Assembly: GCA_016183145.1 (NCBI GenBank)
Contig: JACPFE010000394.1
Location: forward strand, 1-7,322
Length of the DNA stretch: 7,322 bases
From: Deltaproteobacteria bacterium
Lineage (GTDB): Bacteria > Desulfobacterota > Binatia > UBA9968
Direction: 5' to 3'
Part shown: positions 1 to 6,225 of the stretch, in pieces
How positions within the stretch are numbered: the first letter of the stretch is position 1
Layout: every line of letters begins with the position of its first letter
Program-made: the position numbers and the translations under genes
The notes under the pieces: model-generated
Databases searched by the model: none
What the model saw: the letters and a program-made list of their open reading frames with translations, nothing else
Told to the model about the DNA's origin: nothing

Positions 1-1115
1 CCGGCGATGAACGTAGCGGATGGGCCGATAAATTGCCACAGAAAACCCGCCACGATGCTTGCAAGTAACGTTGCAACGCCGCTTACGAGATTAAAGATAC
101 CGAATGCAGTGCCACGAAGGTCGGCAGGAGATGAGTCCGCCACCAACTTGGAGAACAGGCCCTGCGTAAATCCCATATGCAATCCCCAGAGGCCCACGCC
201 GGCAAAGACTTGCCAAGCATTCGCTGCGAACGCTAATGCGAGATCGGCAAAGACGAGCATGATCAGCCCCGTGAGGAGTAATGACTTTGGGCTTATGCAG
301 TCGGCCGCGATTCCTGCGGGATAGGCGGATGCGGCGTAAATGACGTTCATGATGATCAGCACCAGCGGCACTAAGCCAACCGACAGCCCGACGTTCTGCG
401 CCCGCAATATCAGGAACGCTTCGCTGAACCGCGCCATCGTAAAGACTGCCCCGAGCGAGACGATTAGCCAGTAACTTAGATCGAGATGCTTAGCGGCTGA
501 CAAAAAAATGGGTATGCCTTTGCCACGTTGGTGTTGAGGCGTGGGCTCGTGGACAGTAGAAACCAACCACACCGCGATGAACGCCGGTAGAACCGCGACC
601 CAGAGGACGGCCCTGATGTCGTTCGCCCACAATGCCATGAATGCGATGGCGAGGAGCGGTCCGAGAAACGCGCCCACCGAGTCTAGCGACTGGCGCAATC
701 CGTATGCGGCGCCGCGCAAGTCAGGCGGCGTGATGTCCGCCACCAAGGCGTCGCGGGGCGCGCCCCGTATGCCCTTGCCAACGCGATCCGTGAAGCGTGC
801 GCCGAAAACCCACGAGATAGACGGGGCCAGGGGGAACACCGGCTTGGTGATCGCTGCGAGTCCGTAACCAAGGACAACGAGGAGTTTGCGTTTGCCCAAG
901 TAGTCGCTCAACGCGCCGGAGAAAATCTTAGTGATAGCCGCCGTCGCTTCGGCGACACCTTCCAAAAAGCCGATGGTTACCATGCTGGCCCCTAAAACCG
1001 AGGCCATAAACACTGGCAAGAGACTGTGCACGAGCTCGGAAGACATGTCCATAAACAAGGAGCCAAGACCGAGCGCCCAGATGCCGCCAGGTAAAGTTCG
1101 GAGCGATTGCCGCAT
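1..1115 (-). CDS. MFS permease, C-terminus beyond the left edge
   Basis: This is a major facilitator superfamily transporter, an inner-membrane secondary carrier. The window holds 371 complete codons and no stop, so the C-terminus lies outside. The ATG at 1115 is the only credible start: an in-frame TAA lies eight codons upstream and I see no clear Shine-Dalgarno. The MFS signature between helices 2 and 3 is GALSDYLGKRK (residues 67-77). It is followed by a basic cytoplasmic stretch with DRVGKGIRGAPRDALVAD (110-127). DSVGAFLGPLLA (145-156) resembles the motif C of exporters. The second half repeats the first, as MFS pseudo-symmetry predicts: ADITPPDLRGAAYGL (126-140) matches ADSSPADLRGTAFGI (326-340). 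A hydrophilic loop near 188-212 separates the halves. The family suggests efflux, but the substrate cannot be read. It is 257 bp downstream of chrA on the same strand and probably a separate unit. The MFS call is secure; a specific function is not. Confidence 0.93.
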   Translation of the reverse strand, partial: MRQSLRTLPGGIWALGLGSLFMDMSSELVHSLLPVFMASVLGASMVTIGFLEGVAEATAAITKIFSGALSDYLGKRKLLVVLGYGLAAITKPVFPLAPSISWVFGARFTDRVGKGIRGAPRDALVADITPPDLRGAAYGLRQSLDSVGAFLGPLLAIAFMALWANDIRAVLWVAVLPAFIAVWLVSTVHEPTPQHQRGKGIPIFLSAAKHLDLSYWLIVSLGAVFTMARFSEAFLILRAQNVGLSVGLVPLVLIIMNVIYAASAYPAGIAADCISPKSLLLTGLIMLVFADLALAFAANAWQVFAGVGLWGLHMGFTQGLFSKLVADSSPADLRGTAFGIFNLVSGVATLLASIVAGFLWQFIGPSATFIA

Positions 1116-1194
1116 AGAAACACAATTTAGTTGGCGTTAACAAACCGCCGGCGCCTGGAAATTAGGAATCCGATCAACCGCCCATATAAATGCA

Positions 1195-1251
1195 AAGATT
1201 CAATTCTACGGTGAATAATTCAAATCCGGGACAGGAATTCTCCTCCAATAG
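1195..1251. repeat. 57-bp direct repeat, copy A (detached chrA 3' end)
   Basis: This segment matches 1348-1404 at 56 of 57 positions, offset by exactly 153 bp. Copy B contains the last nine codons and stop of chrA plus 25 bp downstream; copy A has no gene in front of it. Read on the minus strand, copy A still spells the ChrA C-terminus I-G-G-E-F-L-S-R-I-stop. The single difference (C at 1226, G at 1379) is a silent third-position change in the Arg codon (CGG versus CGC). I infer a leftover of a second chrA 3' end, or a local duplication. No transposase or integrase is seen nearby. Confidence 0.9.
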
Positions 1252-1258
1252 AGAATTC
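1235..1258. repeat. inverted repeat GAATTCTC / GAGAATTC
   Basis: This is a perfect 8-bp inverted repeat (1235-1242 and 1251-1258) around an 8-nt loop. Its left arm lies in direct-repeat copy A and its right arm is the unique sequence next to the copy, so the chrA-associated copy B cannot form it. It straddles the edge of the duplication. No T-run follows close enough to make it a convincing intrinsic terminator on either strand, and its function is unknown. Confidence 0.55.
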
Positions 1259-1347
1259 GAAGAATCTTTTTAACGTTGCGCCTTGGCATCTTGGCGGGAT
1301 AAATTTTCCTGGAGTTGTTCTGTTCAACATTTCCAAGGTAAGTGCCT

Positions 1348-1404
1348 AAGATTCAATTCTACGGTGAATAATTCAAATGCGGGACAGGAATTCTCCTCCA
1401 ATAG
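1348..1404. repeat. 57-bp direct repeat, copy B (native chrA 3' end)
   Basis: This is the partner of the repeat at 1195-1251. Positions 1373-1404 are the end of the chrA reading frame and 1348-1372 are its downstream sequence. The 96 bp between the copies (1252-1347) hold no gene or obvious terminator that I can support. The identity runs through the stop codon into non-coding DNA, so it reflects common descent of the DNA and not protein-level conservation alone. Confidence 0.9.
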
Positions 1405-2605
1405 CCGTCAACACAACCACCAACCAGGGGGGACATTTCCAGAACATCAATAGGGCAAAGGCGACAAGTCCAAGCCCGAAGTCCGCAGGTGAATGGATGG
1501 CGCTGGTCCACACCGGCTTGTACAACGCCGTCAGCAGCAATCCGACCACGGCAGCGTTGATGCCTTTCAGAGCAGACTGAAAAACCGGCACTGCGCGAAG
1601 AAGGTCCCAGAAAGGGAGTGCGCCGGCGATCAAGAGAAACGAAGGAAGAAAGATCGCTACCAGAGCGAGCATTGCTCCCGTCCATCCATTGGGCTCAGGA
1701 CCCATTACGGCGCCAAGGTAAGCCGAGAAAGTAAAAAGCGGTCCAGGCACGGCCTGAGTAGCTCCATAGCCTGCAACGAACTGCTCGTTCGTAACCCATC
1801 CCGGTCCGACCACTTCGGTTTGAAGCAACGGCAGGACGACATGGCCTCCGCCAAAAACCAGCGAGCCGACACGGAAAAAACTGTCAAAGACTTCGAGCGC
1901 ATGGCTGGGCGCTAATTGCCGGACAAGCGGTAGCCCGACAAGCAGCAAAAAGAAGATGATCCAAGCGGCGATGCCGGTCTTTTTTCCGACTGGAAACCGC
2001 ATATGGGAGAGTGAAGAAGAAGCCGTTCCCGGAAAGATCATCAAGCCAACAAGACCAGCAACGGCAATAGATGAAAGCTGCCCGACTGCAGTCGGCCACG
2101 CCAGAGTGACTATCGAAGCGACAATGGCAATTGTTGCTCGTTCACGATCGGGACAGAGAGAACGAGCCATTCCCCATACCGCCTGGGCAACGACTGCTAC
2201 GGCGACAACTTTCAGACCATGCAACCATCCTGTATCGGCAGCGCTCGCTAAAGCACCGATTCCGAAAGCGAAGGCGATGAGCGCAAGCGCCGACGGCAGA
2301 GTAAAGCCGATCCAAGCGGCAATTCCTCCGAGAAGACGTGCACGGGCAATGCCGATCGCGATGCCGACCTGACTGCTGGCCGGTCCGGGTAAAAACTGGC
2401 AGAGCGCCACAAGATCGGCATAGCTTTGTTCATCAATCCACTTCTTGCGTTTGACGTACTCCTCGTGAAAGTAGCCGAGATGGGCGATGGGACCGCCAAA
2501 GGAAGTCAGTCCCAATCGCGTCGAAACCCAAAGAACTTCAAGAAGAGAACCTTGGCTTTGACCGCGCAGGAGTTCATTGGCAGTAGTTTCACGGGTTTCA
2601 TTCAT
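1373..2605 (-). CDS. chrA: ChrA-type chromate transporter (CHR family, long chain)
   Basis: This is an inner-membrane CHR superfamily transporter of 410 residues, the usual size for two-domain proteins. Characterised members export chromate; some are linked to sulfate. Both halves carry the family signatures. The N-terminal half has FGGPIAHLGYF (36-46), a basic VKRKKW stretch (51-56) and CQFLPGPASSQ (69-79). The C-terminal half has FGGGHVVLPLLQTE (251-264) and TQAVPGPLFT (283-292). Many hydrophobic helices fill the remainder. It is the last gene of a three-gene unit: its ATG lies 12 nt after the padR stop and in the same frame. The only strong GGAGG is about 20 nt upstream, inside padR, so translation may depend on coupling to padR. 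The last nine codons are duplicated at 1195-1251. The family is certain; chromate as the physiological substrate is inferred. Confidence 0.96.
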   Translation of the reverse strand: MNETRETTANELLRGQSQGSLLEVLWVSTRLGLTSFGGPIAHLGYFHEEYVKRKKWIDEQSYADLVALCQFLPGPASSQVGIAIGIARARLLGGIAAWIGFTLPSALALIAFAFGIGALASAADTGWLHGLKVVAVAVVAQAVWGMARSLCPDRERATIAIVASIVTLAWPTAVGQLSSIAVAGLVGLMIFPGTASSSLSHMRFPVGKKTGIAAWIIFFLLLVGLPLVRQLAPSHALEVFDSFFRVGSLVFGGGHVVLPLLQTEVVGPGWVTNEQFVAGYGATQAVPGPLFTFSAYLGAVMGPEPNGWTGAMLALVAIFLPSFLLIAGALPFWDLLRAVPVFQSALKGINAAVVGLLLTALYKPVWTSAIHSPADFGLGLVAFALLMFWKCPPWLVVVLTAIGGEFLSRI

Positions 2606-2617
2606 GGCGCTGAAGTT

Positions 2618-2947
2618 TTATTCATCCTCCAATAATTCGCCGAAAAGCTCACTGACCTTGCCTCGTGCAGCCACGAGGACTTTGCGCCCCAAAGCGGTGG
2701 CTCGGTAGACTCGCCGCGAGGTTTTTCCCAGGCGTTCCCTTGTTGATCGGAGATATCCCCTACGCTCAAGCCCGTGAAGCAATGGATACAGCGTGCCGGG
2801 ACTGAGCTTATAGCCGTGGCGGGCCAGTTCCTCGATAAACCAGAGGCCGAAAACGGGTTGTGTGGAAGCATGGTGAAGGATATGAAGCCGGATCATCCCT
2901 CTATAGAGATCTTGGTCTGCCCTATCCTTGCCGATTTTTATTTTCAT
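2618..2947 (-). CDS. PadR-family transcriptional regulator
   Basis: This is a small cytoplasmic winged-helix DNA-binding protein of 109 residues. The hallmark PadR recognition helix and turn is SPGTLYPLLHGLERRGYL (49-66). The wing follows in SRRVYRATALGRKVL (77-91), and a short helical tail rich in Glu and Leu ends the protein. The lack of a long C-terminal dimerisation region matches the short PadR class. PadR proteins are usually ligand-released repressors that control adjacent genes, often transporters. The gene starts 6 nt after the upstream permease stop and ends 12 nt before chrA, so it belongs to the same operon. The chosen ATG has an AGGG overlapping the upstream stop codon; a later ATG (residue 18) would leave little in front of the winged helix. 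I infer that it represses its own operon and the cytochrome gene through the shared TATCG-N5-CGATA palindromes; no ligand can be read. Confidence 0.92.
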   Translation of the reverse strand: MKIKIGKDRADQDLYRGMIRLHILHHASTQPVFGLWFIEELARHGYKLSPGTLYPLLHGLERRGYLRSTRERLGKTSRRVYRATALGRKVLVAARGKVSELFGELLEDE

Positions 2948-2953
2948 CCTGCC

Positions 2954-3685
2954 CTAAATCAAAGCCACAGCCATAGCGACCCCTACAACGACAACAGATC
3001 CGGCCACAACCCGTCGAAACGCGCCGAGACTGACGATGTCCAGCAACCACTTCCCGATTAGCGTCCCAAGGAAGGCTGCAAGTGTAGTGGCCGCCAGATA
3101 AGGCCATGCCATGGCGATCTCACTGGAGTAACTGAGCAGGTAAATGGGAATTCGCGTGGCGTCGATTAGGCATGCGATGATCGTTGCGGTGGCGACAAAG
3201 GCCTCCTTCGAGAGCGAGTAATTGAGCAAGTAGGCGCTTCTCACCGCCCCTTGATTGCCGAGCACGCCTCCGAGAAGCCCCGAGAGAAAGCCGCCGAGCG
3301 GGTCGAACCTCTTGGGCAGGCTCCACGAAAAGCGCGGCGGCAAGAATTCCACCGTCCCCAAAATAACTAGCAGGATTCCGAGGCCGATTTTCAAAGTCCC
3401 GCTTTGTAACTCGGCCTGAAGCAGCGACCCCACAAAGGCGCCCGCTATACTAAGGGCGCCGAAGCGTTTCAGGATGGCCAAGTCGAGGTGGCGGAAGAAA
3501 AGGCCTAGCTTAAAAAGGTTGTTGGAGAAATGGACAACTGCGACGAGGAGCACGGCAATCTTGATGTCATAGAAAAGGACAAAGAGCGGTGTCAGCAGGG
3601 TCCCTAAGCCGAAACCGCTCATGAGTACCATAGCCGCAACCAACAAGGCGGCAAGGGAAATACCGGCAGCAGCGAGAAAACTCAC
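2954..3685 (-). CDS. TauE/SafE (TSUP) family permease, operon leader
   Basis: This is an integral inner-membrane permease of the TSUP family, whose studied members move sulfite, sulfoacetate and other small, often sulfur-containing, anions. From the GTG at 3685 it is 243 residues and almost entirely hydrophobic. It has the two-repeat TSUP plan: GFGLGTLLTPLF (24-35) in the first half and GLLGGVLGNQGAVRSAYLL (136-154) in the second. An ATG at 3760 in the same frame would add 25 residues. I reject it because it overlaps the -35 box, lies upstream of the predicted transcription start, and would make the operator part of the coding sequence. The GTG has an AGGA about 9 nt upstream and is followed at once by a hydrophobic segment, as in the family. 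It is the first gene of the operon, 6 nt before padR. Its substrate is unknown; pairing with ChrA suggests an oxyanion. Confidence 0.88.
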   Translation of the reverse strand: MSFLAAAGISLAALLVAAMVLMSGFGLGTLLTPLFVLFYDIKIAVLLVAVVHFSNNLFKLGLFFRHLDLAILKRFGALSIAGAFVGSLLQAELQSGTLKIGLGILLVILGTVEFLPPRFSWSLPKRFDPLGGFLSGLLGGVLGNQGAVRSAYLLNYSLSKEAFVATATIIACLIDATRIPIYLLSYSSEIAMAWPYLAATTLAAFLGTLIGKWLLDIVSLGAFRRVVAGSVVVVGVAMAVALI

Positions 3686-3701
3686 CTTAATTTTTCCTGA
3701 A

Positions 3702-3716
3702 TATCGTTTTTCGTTA
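3702..3716. promoter_or_regulatory. second, imperfect operator upstream of the permease operon
   Basis: TATCGTTTTTCGTTA matches the TATCG-N5-CGATA pattern with one mismatch (T at 3714). It overlaps the perfect site at 3715-3729 by two bases, with centres 13 bp apart, so two repressor dimers could bind side by side. It lies between the predicted transcription start and the GTG at 3685. The pattern is direct observation; its role as an operator is inferred. Confidence 0.5.
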
Positions 3717-3729
3717 TCGGCAACCGATA
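3715..3729. promoter_or_regulatory. perfect palindromic operator of the permease-padR-chrA operon
   Basis: TATCGGCAACCGATA is a perfect 6-3-6 inverted repeat. It shares length and half-sites (TATCG / CGATA) with the palindrome upstream of the cytochrome gene at 5195-5209. It begins one base after the -10 hexamer and covers the predicted transcription start, where a bound repressor would block initiation. The operon encodes a PadR regulator, which is the obvious candidate to bind here. Confidence 0.7.
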
Positions 3730-3730
3730 T

Positions 3731-3760
3731 TCTATAGCATCGGCTCCTCTGTAAGGTCAA
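3731..3760 (-). promoter_or_regulatory. sigma-70-like promoter of the permease-padR-chrA operon
   Basis: On the minus strand TTGACC (3760-3755) and TATAGA (3736-3731) are separated by 18 bp. This resembles a housekeeping promoter, with five of six -35 matches and four of six -10 matches. Transcription would start near 3724, inside the operator, leaving a leader of roughly 40 nt before the GTG at 3685. The promoter lies within the 115-bp gap after the cytochrome gene, so the operon can be expressed independently of it. Confidence 0.6.
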
Positions 3761-3800
3761 GGGCGCCTGAAAAAGCTATCTGCCGAGAACCCGTCTGGAG

Positions 3801-5159
3801 TCAGGGACCGACTTTTACCGCCCTCACGTCCCCGTCCACACCTACACCGAGGGTTAGGGGCAGTGTGACGTAGTGCCGCCGGTTGGACACGGTGTCGTCA
3901 AAGATCGCAAATCCGATCGGGTAAGCCCTCCCCGGTCGCAGGACCTTATCATCTGCTTGGCCGGTGTTCATTTTACGCCGGAGTTCCACGGTCCAGTGCC
4001 CGTCCACGTACCGCCCGAACGCCTGGACGTCGGCAGCGCTTCCCTGCGGGTCGCGCAGAAGGTACTGCGGCAGAAGATCTCCCACGGCGAACTTGGCATT
4101 CGGATCAAGAGCCACGGCGGTTTTCTTCTCGATCAGGGCTGCCTGTCCCATGCGAGCTTGGAGTTCGGCTTCGGGGATGGCTCGGAAGCCTGTGACTTTT
4201 TCATCATACATGAACTGCGGTTTGGGCGGGTTAAAAAACGGGGAGCGGCCGGCGTCGGAATTGCGGTACTCCAGAACCCAATCGTCACTGGCGTAGCCAA
4301 CAGCGTTAGAGCGAGCGGCCCGCCACTGCCAGAGGTCGAGAAATTTTCCCGTTGCCTTCAGACCGTTCAAGTCCGCCACTGGCTTCACCTTGTCCCAAGC
4401 GCCAGCGTCATCGCGCGCCGTCCGGCTGATCATCAAGTACTTCCGGATGTCCCCGACCCGCCGGCCCTTCTGGCCCCAGTACGGGTGGGGCTCAATGGCC
4501 TTCCGTGAGACATCACGGGGCATGGCGCGCATGCTGTTGTGGCAGGTCATCCAGCAGCCCACCTGGGAGAACGTGGCAGGTGAGCCGTCAAACGCTGGCA
4601 CGTTGTTAGGTTCATCCAGCAAAACCGCAAGCCGGTCCTCGTAGCTGGGCGGCATACCTTTTTTGGTCGCGTCGGGTTTGGGTCCGCCCCAAGCCACCCA
4701 CTGCTTGCCGTCATAGCGCCACACCGTATGGATTGCGTGCGGCGCCTGCGTCGGCCAGCGGAACTGGAAGTAGACGAACTCGGCGTCGTAAGCTGCTCGG
4801 ACTGTTAGGTCAACGGTCGGCGCCTTCCCGGCAATGGGATCCGCTTCCCGAGGGCCACTTTTAACCAACTTGGCCCCAAGCATTTTCTCCTGGCCCGTGT
4901 GGCAAGTGCGGCAGCCCGCATCGATCGCCTGGGCACCTGGGTGGCCAGCGCTGGTCAAGAACTCCCAAGAGGCCTGGCCTGGGTACAATAGCGTGACGGT
5001 CTTAGGCGAGATTTTGCTCCAGTCGCCTGGAAACCCAAAAGGACGCGGGCCTGTCACCTCGGAAGGCGCAACGCCGAGGACGGCGCAGCTCCCCGCAATC
5101 ACCGCGAATACCAACAGCACCGTGACAAGGCCCATCAATCCACCCTTGCTTTTTATCAT
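3801..5159 (-). CDS. ethylbenzene-dehydrogenase-related cytochrome c protein
   Basis: This is a 452-residue exported or membrane-anchored haem protein. Residues 8-31 form a hydrophobic N-terminal segment after a basic start; Cys25 in AGSC is a borderline lipobox, so a lipoprotein is possible. CRTCH (83-87) is a canonical c-type haem site. CWMTCH (202-207) is a second Cys-Cys-His site with three residues between the cysteines instead of two. The body resembles the haem-binding domain related to the gamma subunit of ethylbenzene dehydrogenase. I base this on DLTVRAAYDAEFVYFQFRW (117-135), DLWQWRAARSNAVGYASDDW (275-294) and a C-terminal beta-rich HWTVELRRKM (388-397). The ATG at 5159 has GGAGG 7 nt upstream. 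The gene has its own control region with the shared palindrome. No molybdoenzyme subunits lie beside it in the window, so its redox partner is unknown. The domain call rests on recognition, not a profile search. Confidence 0.85.
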   Translation of the reverse strand: MIKSKGGLMGLVTVLLVFAVIAGSCAVLGVAPSEVTGPRPFGFPGDWSKISPKTVTLLYPGQASWEFLTSAGHPGAQAIDAGCRTCHTGQEKMLGAKLVKSGPREADPIAGKAPTVDLTVRAAYDAEFVYFQFRWPTQAPHAIHTVWRYDGKQWVAWGGPKPDATKKGMPPSYEDRLAVLLDEPNNVPAFDGSPATFSQVGCWMTCHNSMRAMPRDVSRKAIEPHPYWGQKGRRVGDIRKYLMISRTARDDAGAWDKVKPVADLNGLKATGKFLDLWQWRAARSNAVGYASDDWVLEYRNSDAGRSPFFNPPKPQFMYDEKVTGFRAIPEAELQARMGQAALIEKKTAVALDPNAKFAVGDLLPQYLLRDPQGSAADVQAFGRYVDGHWTVELRRKMNTGQADDKVLRPGRAYPIGFAIFDDTVSNRRHYVTLPLTLGVGVDGDVRAVKVGP

Positions 5160-5166
5160 TTTCGCT

Positions 5167-5171
5167 CCTCC
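5167..5171 (-). promoter_or_regulatory. ribosome binding site of the cytochrome gene
   Basis: A full GGAGG on the minus strand lies 7 nt before the ATG at 5159. It fixes the start and is the strongest Shine-Dalgarno among the genes here. Confidence 0.8.
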
Positions 5172-5194
5172 ATCAGCTCTATAACGCTTTTAGC

Positions 5195-5209
5195 TATCGA
5201 AAATCGATA
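5195..5209. promoter_or_regulatory. perfect palindromic operator upstream of the cytochrome gene
   Basis: TATCGAAAATCGATA is a perfect 6-3-6 inverted repeat 35 bp upstream of the ATG. It fits the same TATCG-N5-CGATA pattern as the operon site at 3715-3729. A minus-strand TTGAAA at 5228-5223 could be a -35 box, which would put the palindrome over the -10 region. A TATAGA at 5183-5178 is an alternative -10. The exact promoter is uncertain, but either arrangement suits repression. Confidence 0.68.
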
Positions 5210-5411
5210 TATACACAAAAGTTTTCAAGCCGGTAAAATTACTTGCAGTTAGTATTCGGTGAGAAACTATGTTGCCATAGCGCTCTCCCGCTGACTCTTG
5301 GCTTGCACTTGTTGGCTTCGGGATTTTGATGATTTGGAAATGGTGGGTGAGGCTTGTGGTTATTTTGAGTGCGGCAGGGGGACGCGCTTCTCAGGCGATT
5401 CTGAGCCGTGT

Positions 5412-6149
5412 TTATTGAAACAGCAGCTTAACGCCGGCGATGGCGAGCACCACGCCGAGCAGCCTTCGGATCATTACCGGCGTTGCGTGCTTGGCGCCCC
5501 ACCAAGAACCGATAAAGCCGCCGATCAGCGCTGCGATCACGAGCGGCAATAACGACGGATCGATTCCGTCCCCGCGGACGAAGCGGCCCAGAAGGCCGGT
5601 GAAGGAGTTCACGGCGATGAAAGCCGCGGAAATCCCTGCGCTTCCCTTCGCGTCTTTCCAGCCCAGTAGGATCAACAAGGGAGAAAGATAAATACCGCCG
5701 CCGACGCCGGTGAGACCAGCGAGAAGGCCAAGAGCGATTCCAATGATCGCCGACATCGTCCAGAGCGCGGCTCCCTTCGGCCTTTGTGGCTTATCTGCCC
5801 GCGGGTCGGGAAGAATGAGACGCAGGGCGGCGAGCAGCAGCGCGCAGCCGACGAGGAAGGTAAAGACGCGCGCCGAGGTGGCGATCATGCCGCCAACAAA
5901 GGCTGCGGGTGCCGAGAATAGCAGTAAAATTCCCGCGAGGGGCGCGTCGAAATAGCCGCGTTGGCGAAAGCGCAGCCAAGCTTGGCTTGATACAAGGATG
6001 TTCATGAGCAGAATCGTTGCAGCGACTTCGGGCCGCAGCTTGCCGGCGAGGGTTAACAGCGCGATGTAGGCGGACGCACCGCCGTGGCCGACGGAGGAGT
6101 AGAGCGCTGCGGCGGCGGCAACGGCCACGGTTAGGATAGTTTCAGTCAT
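5412..6149 (-). CDS. TauE/SafE (TSUP) family permease
   Basis: This is a 245-residue inner-membrane permease of the TSUP family, near the usual length. It has clear duplicated signatures: SSVGHGGASAYIA (18-30) at the start of the first half and GLTGVGGGIYLSPLLI (145-160) at the start of the second. The halves are joined by a charged cytoplasmic loop, LPDPRADKPQRPKG (113-126). It is more typical of the COG0730 type than the operon permease at 2954-3685 and looks only distantly related to it, so this is not a recent duplication. The ATG at 6149 has only a weak CGGA close upstream. It is separated by 188 bp from the CorC-like gene and by 252 bp from the cytochrome gene, and lacks the shared palindrome upstream. 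It may therefore be regulated on its own. The substrate is unknown; sulfur oxyanions or organosulfonates are the family precedent. Confidence 0.93.
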   Translation of the reverse strand: MTETILTVAVAAAAALYSSVGHGGASAYIALLTLAGKLRPEVAATILLMNILVSSQAWLRFRQRGYFDAPLAGILLLFSAPAAFVGGMIATSARVFTFLVGCALLLAALRLILPDPRADKPQRPKGAALWTMSAIIGIALGLLAGLTGVGGGIYLSPLLILLGWKDAKGSAGISAAFIAVNSFTGLLGRFVRGDGIDPSLLPLVIAALIGGFIGSWWGAKHATPVMIRRLLGVVLAIAGVKLLFQ

Positions 6150-6225
6150 TGTTCCGCGAAGGATCAGGTTGGTTTATGCCATAGGATGAGGACGAATGCG
6201 ATTCACGAGAATAGGACTTGGATGC

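Noticed and set aside
928..1143. A 71-codon minus-strand frame at the start of the MFS gene
   Set aside because: It is an off-frame shadow; the in-frame product from 1115 is a clear MFS protein open to the left edge.
1116..1372. Possible mobile-element insertion between chrA and the MFS gene
   Set aside because: Apart from the direct repeat I see no transposase, integrase, terminal inverted repeats of element length or target-site duplications.
1241..2634. Decamer TCCTCCAATA present at 1241, 1394 and 2625
   Set aside because: Two copies are part of the 57-bp repeat and the third is in the padR 3' end in another reading context; it may be chance, and flanks do not align convincingly.
3873..4508. 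A 211-codon open frame on the plus strand
   Set aside because: It lies wholly opposite the cytochrome gene, has no recognisable domain, and its composition reflects the antisense of a GC-rich gene.
5267..5280. Inverted repeat CTATG-N4-CATAG, resembling the operator core
   Set aside because: The half-sites lack the TATCG/CGATA pattern and it sits over 100 bp upstream of the cytochrome gene; probably chance.
5390..5405. CTCAG-N6-CTGAG hairpin just after the TSUP stop
   Set aside because: The stem is only 5 bp with no following T-run on either strand, too weak to call a terminator.
5298..5552. An 84-codon open frame on the plus strand in the gap before the TSUP gene
   Set aside because: Half of it is antisense to the TSUP gene, the product has no family features and there is no convincing ribosome binding site.
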